Shown in pieces: positions 10,801 through 17,539 of a stretch of 28,371 nucleotides of DNA. Source of the DNA: JAGOUN01 sp040389005 (GTDB taxonomy: Bacteria > Pseudomonadota > Gammaproteobacteria > JAGOUN01). The notes under the pieces were generated by a model that saw only the letters and a program-made list of their open reading frames with translations, was not told the DNA's origin and did not search any database. Positions within the stretch are counted from its first letter, which is position 1. Each line of letters opens with the position of its first letter. A program made the position numbers and the translations under genes. The stretch lies in assembly GCA_040389005.1 (NCBI GenBank), contig JAZKAS010000001.1, positions 1 through 28,371 on the forward strand. Direction: 5' to 3'.

Positions 10801-11207
10801 TCATCCCAATGTATCCCCACAAACACGCCGGTTTTAGTATTTTCTAATTCACTCGGCGCAATGCCTGCATTCTCTAACGCTTCCCAACTCACTTGTAACA
10901 ACAACCGTTGTTGCGGATCTAAATGCTCCGCTTCTCGCGCTGCGATACCAAAAAATTCTGTATCAAACTGTTCGATAACATCTTCTTGTAAAAATGCGCC
11001 TGTCGAAACATAAAACTTTCCAGGCGTAGGTGTCGGATCATAATCTCTTTTTAAATCCCAATCTTTGCGTGTTGTTGGAATATCAATAACCGCATCAACG
11101 CCTTCTTGTAATAATTGCCAAAACGCTTCGGGTGTATTGGCATTGCCAGGAAAACGACACGCCATACCAATAATAGCGATGGGATCATTAAGATAAGAAG
11201 ACGACAT
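4848..11207 (-). CDS. Type I polyketide synthase, fully reducing module KS-AT-DH-ER-KR-ACP (AnaE-position)
   Basis: About 2,119 residues; a 10-N gap lies close to the C-terminus (4897-4906). Domains by rough residue: KS 8-435 (DAACSSG, ETHGTGTS, KTNIGH); AT 535-830 with GHSVGEY near 632 and HAFHS, the malonyl-specific form; DH 905-1190 with DHRIFDHAICP and LDACFH; a structural KR half; ER 1425-1715 with NAAGGVGQ as NADPH site; KR 1745-1930 with GGLGGLG, Ser and Tyr, but IND where B-type KRs have LDD; ACP with GLDSL near 2042. It starts right at the KS (MSSSYLNDPIAIIG), with no docking helix, which fits taking its substrate from the free carrier protein encoded 25 bases upstream. AAGGA lies about 9-10 bases before the ATG. 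One extension with malonyl-CoA and full beta-reduction to CH2 is predicted. It is the only visible AT and could serve the AT-less module. Confidence 0.96.
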   Translation of the reverse strand: MSSSYLNDPIAIIGMACRFPGNANTPEAFWQLLQEGVDAVIDIPTTRKDWDLKRDYDPTPTPGKFYVSTGAFLQEDVIEQFDTEFFGIAAREAEHLDPQQRLLLQVSWEALENAGIAPSELENTKTGVFVGIHWDDYSSERFYSVKPTDINAYATLSNLRSLAAGRISYFLNLQGPSMQIDAACSSGLVGVQLACQSLRMGESNVAIAGGVSLLLSPGLTIGFCQMNVLAKDGRCKTFSASADGFSQGEGCGVVVLKRLSDAMKEGDNILGIIPGASVNHDGRSLTLTTPSTAAQQTMLTEAIQNAGIKPADMQYIETHGTGTSLGDLIEMKALGNALGEERTSPLYLGSVKTNIGHLGAAAGIAGLMKIVLSMQHNLIPPNLHFDVPNPRLPWKQTPFVVPTEITPWPEGKKKLAGVSAFGMSGTNVHVIVEHSDELLAYQARAVNANERPDYFLFTLSAKNETSLRLMVQSYKHFLQSNTEASLANICYTATCGRDHFAYRFSVSVNSLKMLEEQLDCFLTQAETSRYYYGDGAKPPAKIAFLFTGQGSQYLFMGKKLYETQPVFRQALQQCDELLKPHLQLSLLSIIYPDSAKDQRIHQTQYTQPALFAFEYALAQLWLSWGIKPDVVMGHSVGEYVAACIAGVFSLQDALRLIAARGRLIHELASDVVGGMASIVAELSLVEEAIKPYQTSVSIAAINGPRSIVIAGEAQAVTSIVTTLNQQGVKALALTVSHAFHSQLLDPVLDAFQQVANEIHYQAPQITMVSNKTGQRLGDQECNADYWVRHMREPVRFLDGMQTLQTMGVKNFLEIGPSAVLLGMGAQCVADTEQPFKWLASMRPGQEWSVLFSSLGEFYSQGRTIHWKNIYPSTLYQKIILPNYAFAQQFLWVDLKKQVLEKNNNASFDHPLLQQQLYSSVFLEGQVQFQAQLSADRFPYLADHRIFDHAICPASAYLEMAVAGGVHLFKHQTFTLQNISIEKALRVDEEQTVQLTFTPDENGYTWNITRLVLEEGNVRWEKHAAGRISLNNHTQLPNKIELITLQNKLSEQIEVHVFYQQLAEQGINYGPSLQAVRRLWRAPGEALGLVKLDQKILNQAYHAHPALLDACFHLFLAALPENGNELYLPMGYDALIFHAYPIEEVYSHVKFQSDLGQELIYADLKILSPHGDVIVELVGCKLKKTRVQAIQHKKINTEWLYQLNWQKAPIASATNTVNAFVPWLLLADDGGFAKQLAALLNQRGASTTLIYAAECQNNDVDVWQNIISKQSYQHVIYLWNLNKKTFNASENDVALVPLVQALQKAKLTPRLYLVTQGAQSIATEKEVAFWQTPLWGLARTFMLEYPEFSTVCVDLAAHDDNVDHAPLLLRDLLATDFVENQIAYRQGERYIARLMPAECDVQAISYHEPVAIQLAEYGVLDQLSVAKLTLAPLQDDEIEIDVYASGLNFRDILRALGMMRVFEDQQFGVRAASDLAFGYECAGIVKNIGKNVHRFNVGDAVIGYGSNTMASVVHLKEQQVLLKPASISFAEAATLPVAYVTAYMGLIKCAHLQRGERILIHNAAGGVGQAAVQLAQHIGAEIFATAHPSKWEFLRSLGVQHVYNSRNVEFAEQIQKETHGKGVDVVFNSLNGDFIDKSVSVLNQKGRFVEIGKLLIWSKEEFLNVRPNATYHLFDLGTMPLNDIETLLTEMMTMFNQHGLKPLPVKEFSINDAVSAFRYMQQAKHIGKVALNFQKSECPLTRPEASYIITGGLGGLGLRIAEWLAKNGAKHLVLVGRSQPQATTILTINQLKKAGVDVVIAQVDIADHAAVEKLLAEHTNVRGVIHAAGIINDNLFTQQTEQSFQKVMMAKVRGTWNLHELTRSLPLDYFVCFSSIASLLGSAGQSNYSAANAFMDGLSHYRAAHGLASLTVNWGPWAEVGMAAPLAERLKTQGYKMIPLEEGLELLAHLIRNQHSGQVGVFPMDWARYLERLRHTNPVFEHVDDHKQSAQQKVSWIAELNNVAHAERRTLLLEQLRVVVRKVIGVNANTRIEESKSLFDLGLDSLMAVELKNIIEANVEQSLRSTLLFDYPTLDAIISHLNEAIPILKAPIDNHIESELDXXXXLMKKFNELNKTLMDA

Positions 11208-11232
11208 TGTTTGGTTTTCCTTTAAAATCTTT

Positions 11233-11499
11233 CTATTCAGCCAGTTTTTTTAATGCTAATGTTTTAATCGCATTAATGGTTTTAAAATTGGTTTGCACCA
11301 TTTCTTCTGGTTCCCAAATAATGCCCGTTTCTTTTTCAATAAATTGAATTAAACGAAAAATATCCATGGAATCTACTAAACGCTGTTCAATAATATTTAA
11401 ATCATTTGTCAAAACAACCTGCGGTTTGTCATACAAAAATTCTTTGGTAATATATTCGGTTAATAGCGTTTCTAACTCTGCGTCTGTCATGGCGGTCAT
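11233..11499 (-). CDS. Free-standing acyl/peptidyl carrier protein (AnaD/PltL-like)
   Basis: This 88-residue protein is a stand-alone carrier. The phosphopantetheine site is LVDSMDI with Ser at about residue 44, followed by the helix FRLIQFIEKETGI and a C-terminal NFKTINAIKTL. This is the pattern of carrier proteins that hold aminoacyl starters made by a dedicated ligase (PltL, RedO, CloN5 and AnaD types), and the length equals that class. The ATG overlaps the ligase stop as ATGA, and AGGA sits 6 bases before it, so ligase and carrier are made together. A second ATG three codons in is possible but less well placed. Inferred role: carries the prolyl group during activation, oxidation and transfer to the first KS. 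The substrate is inferred from the ligase. Confidence 0.92.
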   Translation of the reverse strand: MTAMTDAELETLLTEYITKEFLYDKPQVVLTNDLNIIEQRLVDSMDIFRLIQFIEKETGIIWEPEEMVQTNFKTINAIKTLALKKLAE

Positions 11500-13078
11500 A
11501 ATGTTTCCTGTTTTAGTTGATTAATGTCAATTTTTCCTGTTGAAGTTTGCGGTAATGATTCGCGCAATTCAAAAATTTGCGGGATCATGTATCGCGGCAA
11601 GTGATTAGCACAAAACGATTTAAACTCACGTTCGACCTGCGAGCTTTCTACTGTTTTATCATGCAAGACAATAATGGCTTTAAGAATATTGCTATGTTCT
11701 TCATCGGGGACAGCAATAATTGCTGCCATTTCAACATTGGGATGACGATGTAACACGATTTCAATTTCAGTGAGCTCAATTCGGTAACCACGGCTTTTCA
11801 CCATATTGTCACGACGACCGATATATAAATAATCGCCATTTTTATTTTCTTTAACGAAATCTCCAGTGCGATAAATAAATTCAGGCCCTAATGTAGAATA
11901 AAGCGTGACAAGCGTTTTGACCTGCGATGTTTTTTCAGGCAAGCCCCAATAAGCCGTCATTAAACCTGGGCCACGAACACACAATTCGCCTTCTTCGCCT
12001 TGTTTCACACGACAATCATTTTCGTCTAACAAAACGACATCGCTATTCGTACACGCTTTACCAATAGGCAAAGAATTAATTTGATCTAATTCATCAGGTC
12101 GCACACGATAATAAGTACAAACGTTCGTTTCTGTCGGCCCATAAAGATTAGAATAATGTGGCTGTGGAATAAGTTGAATCAACTGTTGCAAATACTTAAC
12201 GGGAAAAATTTCTCCCGCAAATAAAACATGCCGCAAATGAGAAAAATCAAATTTTTCCAATTTTCCATACAAGACTAATTTAGTTAATATAGACGGAACA
12301 GAATACCAAACCGTAATTTTTTCATCAGCAATTAGTTTCGCTAAATGAATGGGAAACAAAGACGCTTCTCTTGATAGTAAAACAATGGTCGCGCCCGCTT
12401 TAATTGTTGCAAAAATATCAAAAATCGACAAATCAAAATGAAAAGGTGCGTGACTAGAAACAACATCGGTGGGTTGTAACGAAAACGTATGATAAGCCCA
12501 CTCAACAAACGTCAGTGATGCACGATGATTAATCATCACGCCTTTGGGCACTCCAGTAGAACCTGACGTATATAAAATATATGCAAGATCATGTTCAATG
12601 ATCATTGGCAACGGCACAGAAGCGCATTGTAAAACGTCAGCCCAAAGAAATTTTTTCTTCGCACATGATGTAGAATCATCGTCTGTATCTGTTAAAATGA
12701 CACTATCAATGCTTGTAAGATTATTTAATTCATTCTCTAACATGGCAAGGGTTTGTTGAGTGACAACCAGTGTCTTAACTTCTGCATTATTCGCAATCAT
12801 GGCGATACGTTGTACGGGCGCTCCCGTATCTAAAGGCACATAAGCAGCGCCTGCTTTTAAAATGCCAAAAATACTCACGACGGCTTCAATTGATTTATCC
12901 AGATAAATCCCAACCCTGTCACCTCGCTGAATACCTAAATGAATCAATGCATAGGCAAATTGATCACTTAATTGTGCTAAGTGTTGATAGGTGATTTGTT
13001 TTTGATTATCTCGGACGGCAACATTATTAGAATTATTGGCATTTGATTCAATTTTTTTACTAAATTACTATGATTCAT
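11496..13078 (-). CDS. Stand-alone adenylation enzyme, predicted L-prolyl-[carrier protein] ligase (AnaC/PltF-like), frameshift near N-terminus
   Basis: Adenylate-forming enzyme with YTSGSTGVPKG, YGPTET, YRTGDF, GRRDNMVKSRGYRIE and STGKID in order. The pocket residues, read against the GrsA frame, are D, L, F (from FDLSIFDIF), Y (ITVWYS), L and A (VLFAGE), L (SNLYGPTE), V and C, plus the Lys of STGKID. I recall this as the proline code of pyrrole-type starter ligases. The body is open to a TTG at 12947 and beyond, reading NNVAVRDNQKQITYQHLAQ, a normal family start, but a stop lies just upstream. The ATG at 13078 (MNHSNLVKK) is in another frame; reading the A7 run at 13052-13058 as A8 joins them into a complete protein of about 527 residues. 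No good ribosome site is visible at 13078. It precedes and overlaps the carrier protein gene. Confidence 0.88.
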
Positions 13079-13137
13079 TTCAAAATGTTTGATTTTTATT
13101 AGAGTTTTAAATAATTGAAGAATTAAATAGTTTGATA

Positions 13138-13240
13138 TTATTTTATAGATACTAATTCCTCTTTNNNNNNNNNNAGTTTCACTCCAACCATCCACAATAT
13201 CACCTAATGTAATAAGTAAGTCATTTTCCCTCAAATTAAA
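13138..13240 (-). pseudogene. Possible metallophosphoesterase remnant
   Basis: Between the oxidase and the ligase the minus strand reads LRENDLLITLGDIVDGWSET, the scaffold gap, then EELVSIK and a stop. LGDIVDGW resembles the metal-binding GDxxDR/G motif of calcineurin-like phosphoesterases, and an EELxxIK stretch commonly follows it in small members of that family. A stop two codons before the visible part and another right after it mean that no working protein is encoded. The piece does not belong to the biosynthetic pathway, and it sits exactly at a scaffold join, so it may be an assembly artefact or a relic of an inserted gene. The match is short and from memory. Confidence 0.3.
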
Positions 13241-13261
13241 TTAGCTTGTTTTAAACAGCCT

Positions 13262-14403
13262 CTAAACACCCATAAATTTTGCAATAACGGTACGTTGAAT
13301 TTCTGAAGTGCCTGAATAGAATTTACTTCCCATCGCATCTCGTAATTCACGTTCAATTTCTAATTCCGTCATATAGCCATTGCCTCCATGAACTTCCATC
13401 GCTTTTATGCAGAGTTCAACCCAAGCTTCACTAATAAATAAATTAGTCATCGCTGCTTCTAAGAAAGCAATTTTGCGTTGCTTTTTCATCCACGCCATAA
13501 CGTGAACAGAGTTTGGTTTCATTTCGAAATCTTCATGTCAACAAGTTTTGTAGAAACAAGTTGAAACTTCGAAATAGATTGACCAAATTGTTTATGCTTT
13601 CTTGCGTATTCCATGGATTTTTCTAAAATTCTTTCCATGGTTCCAACAGCTGTACCCAAAATAAAACCACGCTCCCACTCCATGCTGTGACTAAATATCG
13701 TCATGCCTGCACCTTCTGCACCTAAACGATGACTCACTGGTACTTCACAATTTTCTAATTTTAAACGCGTCACTTGCGCGGTGCGATCACCCATGGTTGA
13801 AATAACCGGCGTGACTACTAACCCTGGCGTGTTTTTTTCAATCAAAAAAACAGTTAATCCTTTTTCACCTAAGGCCAAATCGACCGATGCGAAAACAATA
13901 AAAAGATCCGCTACGGCACCATTCGTTACATAATGCTTTGCGCCATTCAGAATATATTTGTCATCTTTTTTTTGCGCTGTTGTTTTCAAATTAAAAATAT
14001 CAGAACCGGCTTGTGGTTCTGTTGCAGAATGAGATGCTATCCATTGGCCTGATGCAAGCAAAGGCAAATATTTTTCTTTTTGCGCATCACTCCCAAACGC
14101 CAACAAAGGCATTTCACACGCCCAAATATGTGCATTCATTCCAAAGAGAAAACCATTATCTTTACAACTATAACCTAAAGCCTGCATGCCATAAATCGCA
14201 GTTAAAATATCGAACCCTTTTCCGCCATAATTCGTCGGGATCAACCAACCTTGAACACCAAACTCACCACACTTCTGCCAAGCATCGCGATTAAAAATTG
14301 CTTCTCGATCATGTTTAATCATATCGCAACTTAATGATTGATGCGCAAATTGAATCACTTCTTTTCTTAAACGCTCTTGTTCAGGAGTGATAGAAAAATC
14401 CAT
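13262..14403 (-). pseudogene. Acyl-CoA dehydrogenase-type prolyl-carrier-protein oxidase (AnaB/PltE-like), frame-disrupted
   Basis: Two overlapping frames, 14403-13519 (294 residues) and 13522-13262 (86 residues), together make a full-length acyl-CoA dehydrogenase of about 380. The first holds the N-terminal helical domain, the beta domain (TEPQAGSD) and SMEWERGFILG; it breaks after FQLVSTKLVDMKI. The second restarts at AWMKKQRKIA and runs through EVHGGNGYM to FYSGTSEIQR. The usual catalytic Glu of YEGTS is Ser here, while the Glu in WER lines up with the isovaleryl-CoA-dehydrogenase-type base. Both traits are seen in PltE-like oxidases that act on carrier-bound proline. Between ATT (Ile of DMKI) and GCG TGG (Ala-Trp) there are 32 bases where about 36 are expected, so about 4 bases are lost. 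AAGGA lies 6 bases before the ATG. It is the first gene of the operon. Confidence 0.85.
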
Positions 14404-14554
14404 ACTTAATCCTTATTTAAAGATTTTTTATCTGTTTTTATTATTGATACGCAAATTCAAAGGAATTTTTGCTGCAGGTAAGACGCGGGCGATTATAAAT
14501 ATGTTTTCTTAAAAGCACAAGCGAAAGACAAAATTTTCAGATAAAAAAATAAAG

Positions 14555-14563
14555 TGCTAAAAT
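14555..14563 (+). promoter_or_regulatory. Possible extended -10 promoter for the membrane protein gene
   Basis: TGCTAAAAT is an extended -10 form about 64 bases before the ATG at 14627. The -35 region (TTTCAG, 17 bases upstream) is poor. The 223-base space 14404-14626 separates the divergent PKS operon and the membrane protein gene, so promoters for both should lie here. I could not assign one for the PKS operon with confidence. Confidence 0.35.
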
Positions 14564-14626
14564 TAAACAACATAAAAAATTTACATAAATATCATTGTCT
14601 GATAACATTCAAAGTTAGCCGCCATC

Positions 14627-16075
14627 ATGGAAAAAACTATTTTTAAGCAACGCAAATCTCCATCATCTATAATTCTTTCAGAAGATGAACAACATTTATT
14701 GTTGTTTTTAAAAAATATTTTTAACGAGATTAATCAAACCAACCAAATCAGCCTTTTCGTAGGCTTGCTTTCATCCACTACCGACAGCGCGCTTTATTGG
14801 TCACTCTCTTTTCAATCGTGCGACATTCTAACTCGATGGCTAGGTCTTGGTTTTTATGCGAAATATGCTTTCAAGACGATTGTCAGCTTATCAAGTATCT
14901 GCGCGGTGTCCGCTATTGATATTTATGCCGCAAAAGGCATGGTTGAACAAGCACAATATATTTTAAAGAGAAAAAAAATTCTTCCGCGGCATTTTAATTT
15001 TTTAATAAAAATATTCCCTGTTTTGATTTTTATTAATGGATTGGCCGTCATTGGACCGGCAGGGTTAATCTACACACAATTTTTAAACAATAAATCGAAA
15101 GCTATTTATTTTGCCGTTGCTGAATCTATCGTTAATTTACTAGCGGGCTCATTCTTTATGCTGAATATGGTTGAAGAAATAAAACGAATTTTTATTGTTG
15201 AAAATGAAACACGCGCACAAAATAAAAAAGAAATCAACCAATTCATTGGCGACATCATTAGTTTTTTACTCTCATTAGACGCTGAAAAATACTCTGCTAT
15301 AATGAGCGCAATCTATTGTGCTTTAGAAGAAAATGATTTACACGGTTTGATTGACATCCTCGCTTTATCAACTATACACAACACGAATGATTCAACGATT
15401 TCTGTTCATAGCCCTTTAATAACTCCTCAGGTTGATTATAAAAAATTTTTAGCTTCCTCAACTTTAGCTCTATTTGCTATGTTCAATATTGCATGGTTAT
15501 ATTGCTGCGTTGGATTACTTAATATACTCACACTTATGCCAACGAGTGATACGGGCGGTTTGAATATTTTTCGATACATCTCCGCACTGGCTTATGCCGT
15601 CATGTATGGTTCTATTGCTTTTTATTCGGGATTCATACTTGCAAATGAAATAACCATGATAAAAACACATGCCTTTACTAAGAAAAATATTTTATTGAAT
15701 ACGTGCTTTTTCATTGTCGCCAGTTTGGCCGCGCTAATTGTTATTAGCCTCGTTCATCAAAGCATAAATAAAGGAAAAAATTATTTGTACTTTGGTGCTT
15801 TTATCGCAACGTTTATTATTAATTTTAATGCGATACGACAGATTGACCCACGTGAGTTTTATGTTGATTTTCTTTATGATTGGAAAATTTTTCACGCTAA
15901 TGTAAAAAATGTACTAGATAAAAAAAATGATGGCTTGTTAAACCAACCTACGACATTTTTTCCTTCGCAAGCAGAACTGACCGGAAAAACATGTAAACTA
16001 CGCCATCAATTGGAATTTTCGCCGGATGCAGATCTTGAGAAATTAAAGAAAGCTACGCGCCTACATAAGATGTAA
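14627..16075 (+). CDS. Multi-pass membrane protein of unknown function
   Basis: A protein of 482 residues that I do not recognise. It has about eight or nine hydrophobic segments: around residues 70-100, 130-155, 160-185, then after a charged loop (about 190-270) further segments at about 285-305, 325-350, 360-390 and 395-415. The C-terminal 70 residues are soluble and charged. There is no signal peptide and no transporter signature that I can name. It is divergent from the PKS operon and shares its intergenic region, so export of, or protection against, the product is conceivable but not shown. A lineage-specific membrane protein or secreted effector is equally possible. It ends 4 bases from the convergent kinase gene. 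The ATG at 14627 has no clear ribosome site. Confidence 0.75.
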   Translation: MEKTIFKQRKSPSSIILSEDEQHLLLFLKNIFNEINQTNQISLFVGLLSSTTDSALYWSLSFQSCDILTRWLGLGFYAKYAFKTIVSLSSICAVSAIDIYAAKGMVEQAQYILKRKKILPRHFNFLIKIFPVLIFINGLAVIGPAGLIYTQFLNNKSKAIYFAVAESIVNLLAGSFFMLNMVEEIKRIFIVENETRAQNKKEINQFIGDIISFLLSLDAEKYSAIMSAIYCALEENDLHGLIDILALSTIHNTNDSTISVHSPLITPQVDYKKFLASSTLALFAMFNIAWLYCCVGLLNILTLMPTSDTGGLNIFRYISALAYAVMYGSIAFYSGFILANEITMIKTHAFTKKNILLNTCFFIVASLAALIVISLVHQSINKGKNYLYFGAFIATFIINFNAIRQIDPREFYVDFLYDWKIFHANVKNVLDKKNDGLLNQPTTFFPSQAELTGKTCKLRHQLEFSPDADLEKLKKATRLHKM

Positions 16076-16079
16076 ATCA

Positions 16080-16922
16080 CTATCTCTTCACTGCATTCAA
16101 TACCGAGATGTTTGTGGTTGAATCACATGAAATATCGATGAAAAAATCAAAAGGCACTTTATTCATAATACCTTTTAATATGCTTACTGTATCTGCAGCG
16201 GTGGGTCGCTTTTTAGGCTCGAGGTTATAAATAAGTGTGGCAGTATTATGCCACAGAGTTTTATCAACGCAATCTTCCATGTAACTCATTAAAGGCAAAT
16301 CAAACCTCGTCGCTAAGTCCCTCACATCTTCAGGCTTAGTATTAAAAAAATCACTGCTCTCATTTTCCGATTCATTAGAAGTAAATCGATGAGATTTGCC
16401 AAAATCTATCAGTTTGGCCTGACCTCGTGAATTTAGCACAGCATTGTGAATGCCAAGATCTCCATGAGTAATATCTTGATCATGCAAATAACACACTGCA
16501 GTTGCAATATCCAGTGCAATTTGAAGGCAAGTTTGCAGCGGTAGCAGCTGTTCACTGCGCTTTAAAAAAGTCTGGAGATTTTCATCCATGAGTTCCATCG
16601 CTATATAAAAACGCTTTTTTTGCACAAAAGCAGCATACATCTTAACAATGTTAGGGTGATCAATCGCTGCCATAATACGCATTTCCTCTGTATGCTTTGT
16701 AAAATCTTCTTGTGCAGCATGTTTATAGCTATTTTTTTTGACAGCGATTTCTTGGCCAGTTTCTGAAATAATCCCTTTGTATGTCTTCCCAAACATACCT
16801 GCTCCTAGCAGTTGTTTTTTCTTGTAGGTCACCGTTACGTTAGGGAATCTAGAAAGCTCGGGCAAAATATCAGCCTTTGACAAGGTTTTTTTACCATATA
16901 AATCGAAGCATTCAGACCACAT
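16080..16922 (-). CDS. Eukaryotic-like Ser/Thr (or Tyr) protein kinase, single soluble domain
   Basis: A 280-residue kinase fold with a complete set of core motifs: glycine loop LGAGMFGKTYKG (about 39-50), Lys in EIAVKK, the helix-C Glu in TEEMRIM, hinge MELMDENL, catalytic loop HGDLGIHN, metal site LIDFGKS, and the late Arg in KKRPTAADT. The catalytic Asp and Asn are kept, but HRDLK has become HGDLG: both the Arg before Asp and the catalytic-loop Lys are Gly. No membrane segment or extracellular sensor domain is present, unlike ordinary bacterial PknB-type receptors, which favours a cytosolic or translocated kinase. About 35 residues precede the glycine loop. The function is inferred; the substrate is unknown. 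The gene is single, convergent with the membrane protein gene and 135 bases from the next gene. Confidence 0.85.
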   Translation of the reverse strand: MWSECFDLYGKKTLSKADILPELSRFPNVTVTYKKKQLLGAGMFGKTYKGIISETGQEIAVKKNSYKHAAQEDFTKHTEEMRIMAAIDHPNIVKMYAAFVQKKRFYIAMELMDENLQTFLKRSEQLLPLQTCLQIALDIATAVCYLHDQDITHGDLGIHNAVLNSRGQAKLIDFGKSHRFTSNESENESSDFFNTKPEDVRDLATRFDLPLMSYMEDCVDKTLWHNTATLIYNLEPKKRPTAADTVSILKGIMNKVPFDFFIDISCDSTTNISVLNAVKR

Positions 16923-17056
16923 AGACCACCGTTCATCTATTTTTTAATTTCTTTCACTATAGCCCTATTTTTTGATTTAACAACTCTGTAGAGAATTTTT
17001 ATTTCGGAAACAGTCGGGTGCTATACCCATTCACTTAGGCATTCAGTACACGCGGC

Positions 17057-17539
17057 TTACGCCTTAAGGTTCATATAATGCTGCAAAACAATGGCGCGTT
17101 TATATTTACCTTGTTGGCATGTTACACTGGGATCAACAATCATGCGTTTATTTAATGCTTCTCTTCCCAATAATAAACGAAACGTGAGTGGATCGCGGTT
17201 CGATAAAGATAGTTCTATCTGATAAACATGTTTGCCTAATTTAAGCGAAGTCATAATGATATAGCGATGTTCTTTGTGGCCATTGGAACTCATGATATAA
17301 CGTTCATCGATAATGGGCGCTTCGCAAGTGATGGTGATGTGCGTATCTCCTTGCAAGGGATGCACTTTAAAACTCGCATACGGTTTATGATCAATGACTT
17401 TAGAACAAATATCAAACGCATGAATAGCCGAAGTTTTTGCGCCCGTATCAATTTTCGCTTTGATCAACGGAATATTGAGCTCCGGCAAACCACACCATTC
17501 ACTTCGGCCGACTAATATTTTATTCAAGCTGGGTTTCAA
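17057..17539 (-). CDS. rimB: RimB-like ATP-dependent zinc protease family protein (retropepsin-like)
   Basis: A 160-residue member of the family often annotated as ATP-dependent zinc protease (PF05618), which has a pepsin-like core. The signature VGRSEWCGLPEL opens the protein and KIDTGAKTSAIHA carries the DTGA active-site-like Asp; LLLGREAL comes near the end. Its TTG start at 17539 overlaps the end of the aspartoacylase-like gene by 20 bases, with GAGG just ahead, so the genes are coupled. In Pseudomonas the equivalent RimB works with RimK to control ribosomal protein S6 glutamylation; the same partnership is inferred here from the operon. Whether it needs zinc or ATP cannot be judged from sequence. 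Confidence 0.87.
   Translation of the reverse strand: MKPSLNKILVGRSEWCGLPELNIPLIKAKIDTGAKTSAIHAFDICSKVIDHKPYASFKVHPLQGDTHITITCEAPIIDERYIMSSNGHKEHRYIIMTSLKLGKHVYQIELSLSNRDPLTFRLLLGREALNKRMIVDPSVTCQQGKYKRAIVLQHYMNLKA

Noticed and set aside
1..11207. Classical trans-AT polyketide system
   Set aside because: The first synthase has an intact malonyl-type AT and the linkers of the second are cis-AT type, so a lost AT explains the layout better.
12977..13234. Continuous 85-codon frame across the gap at 13165
   Set aside because: It depends on the filler length and mixes a phosphoesterase-like scrap, low-complexity spacer, the ligase start and an out-of-frame part of the ligase.
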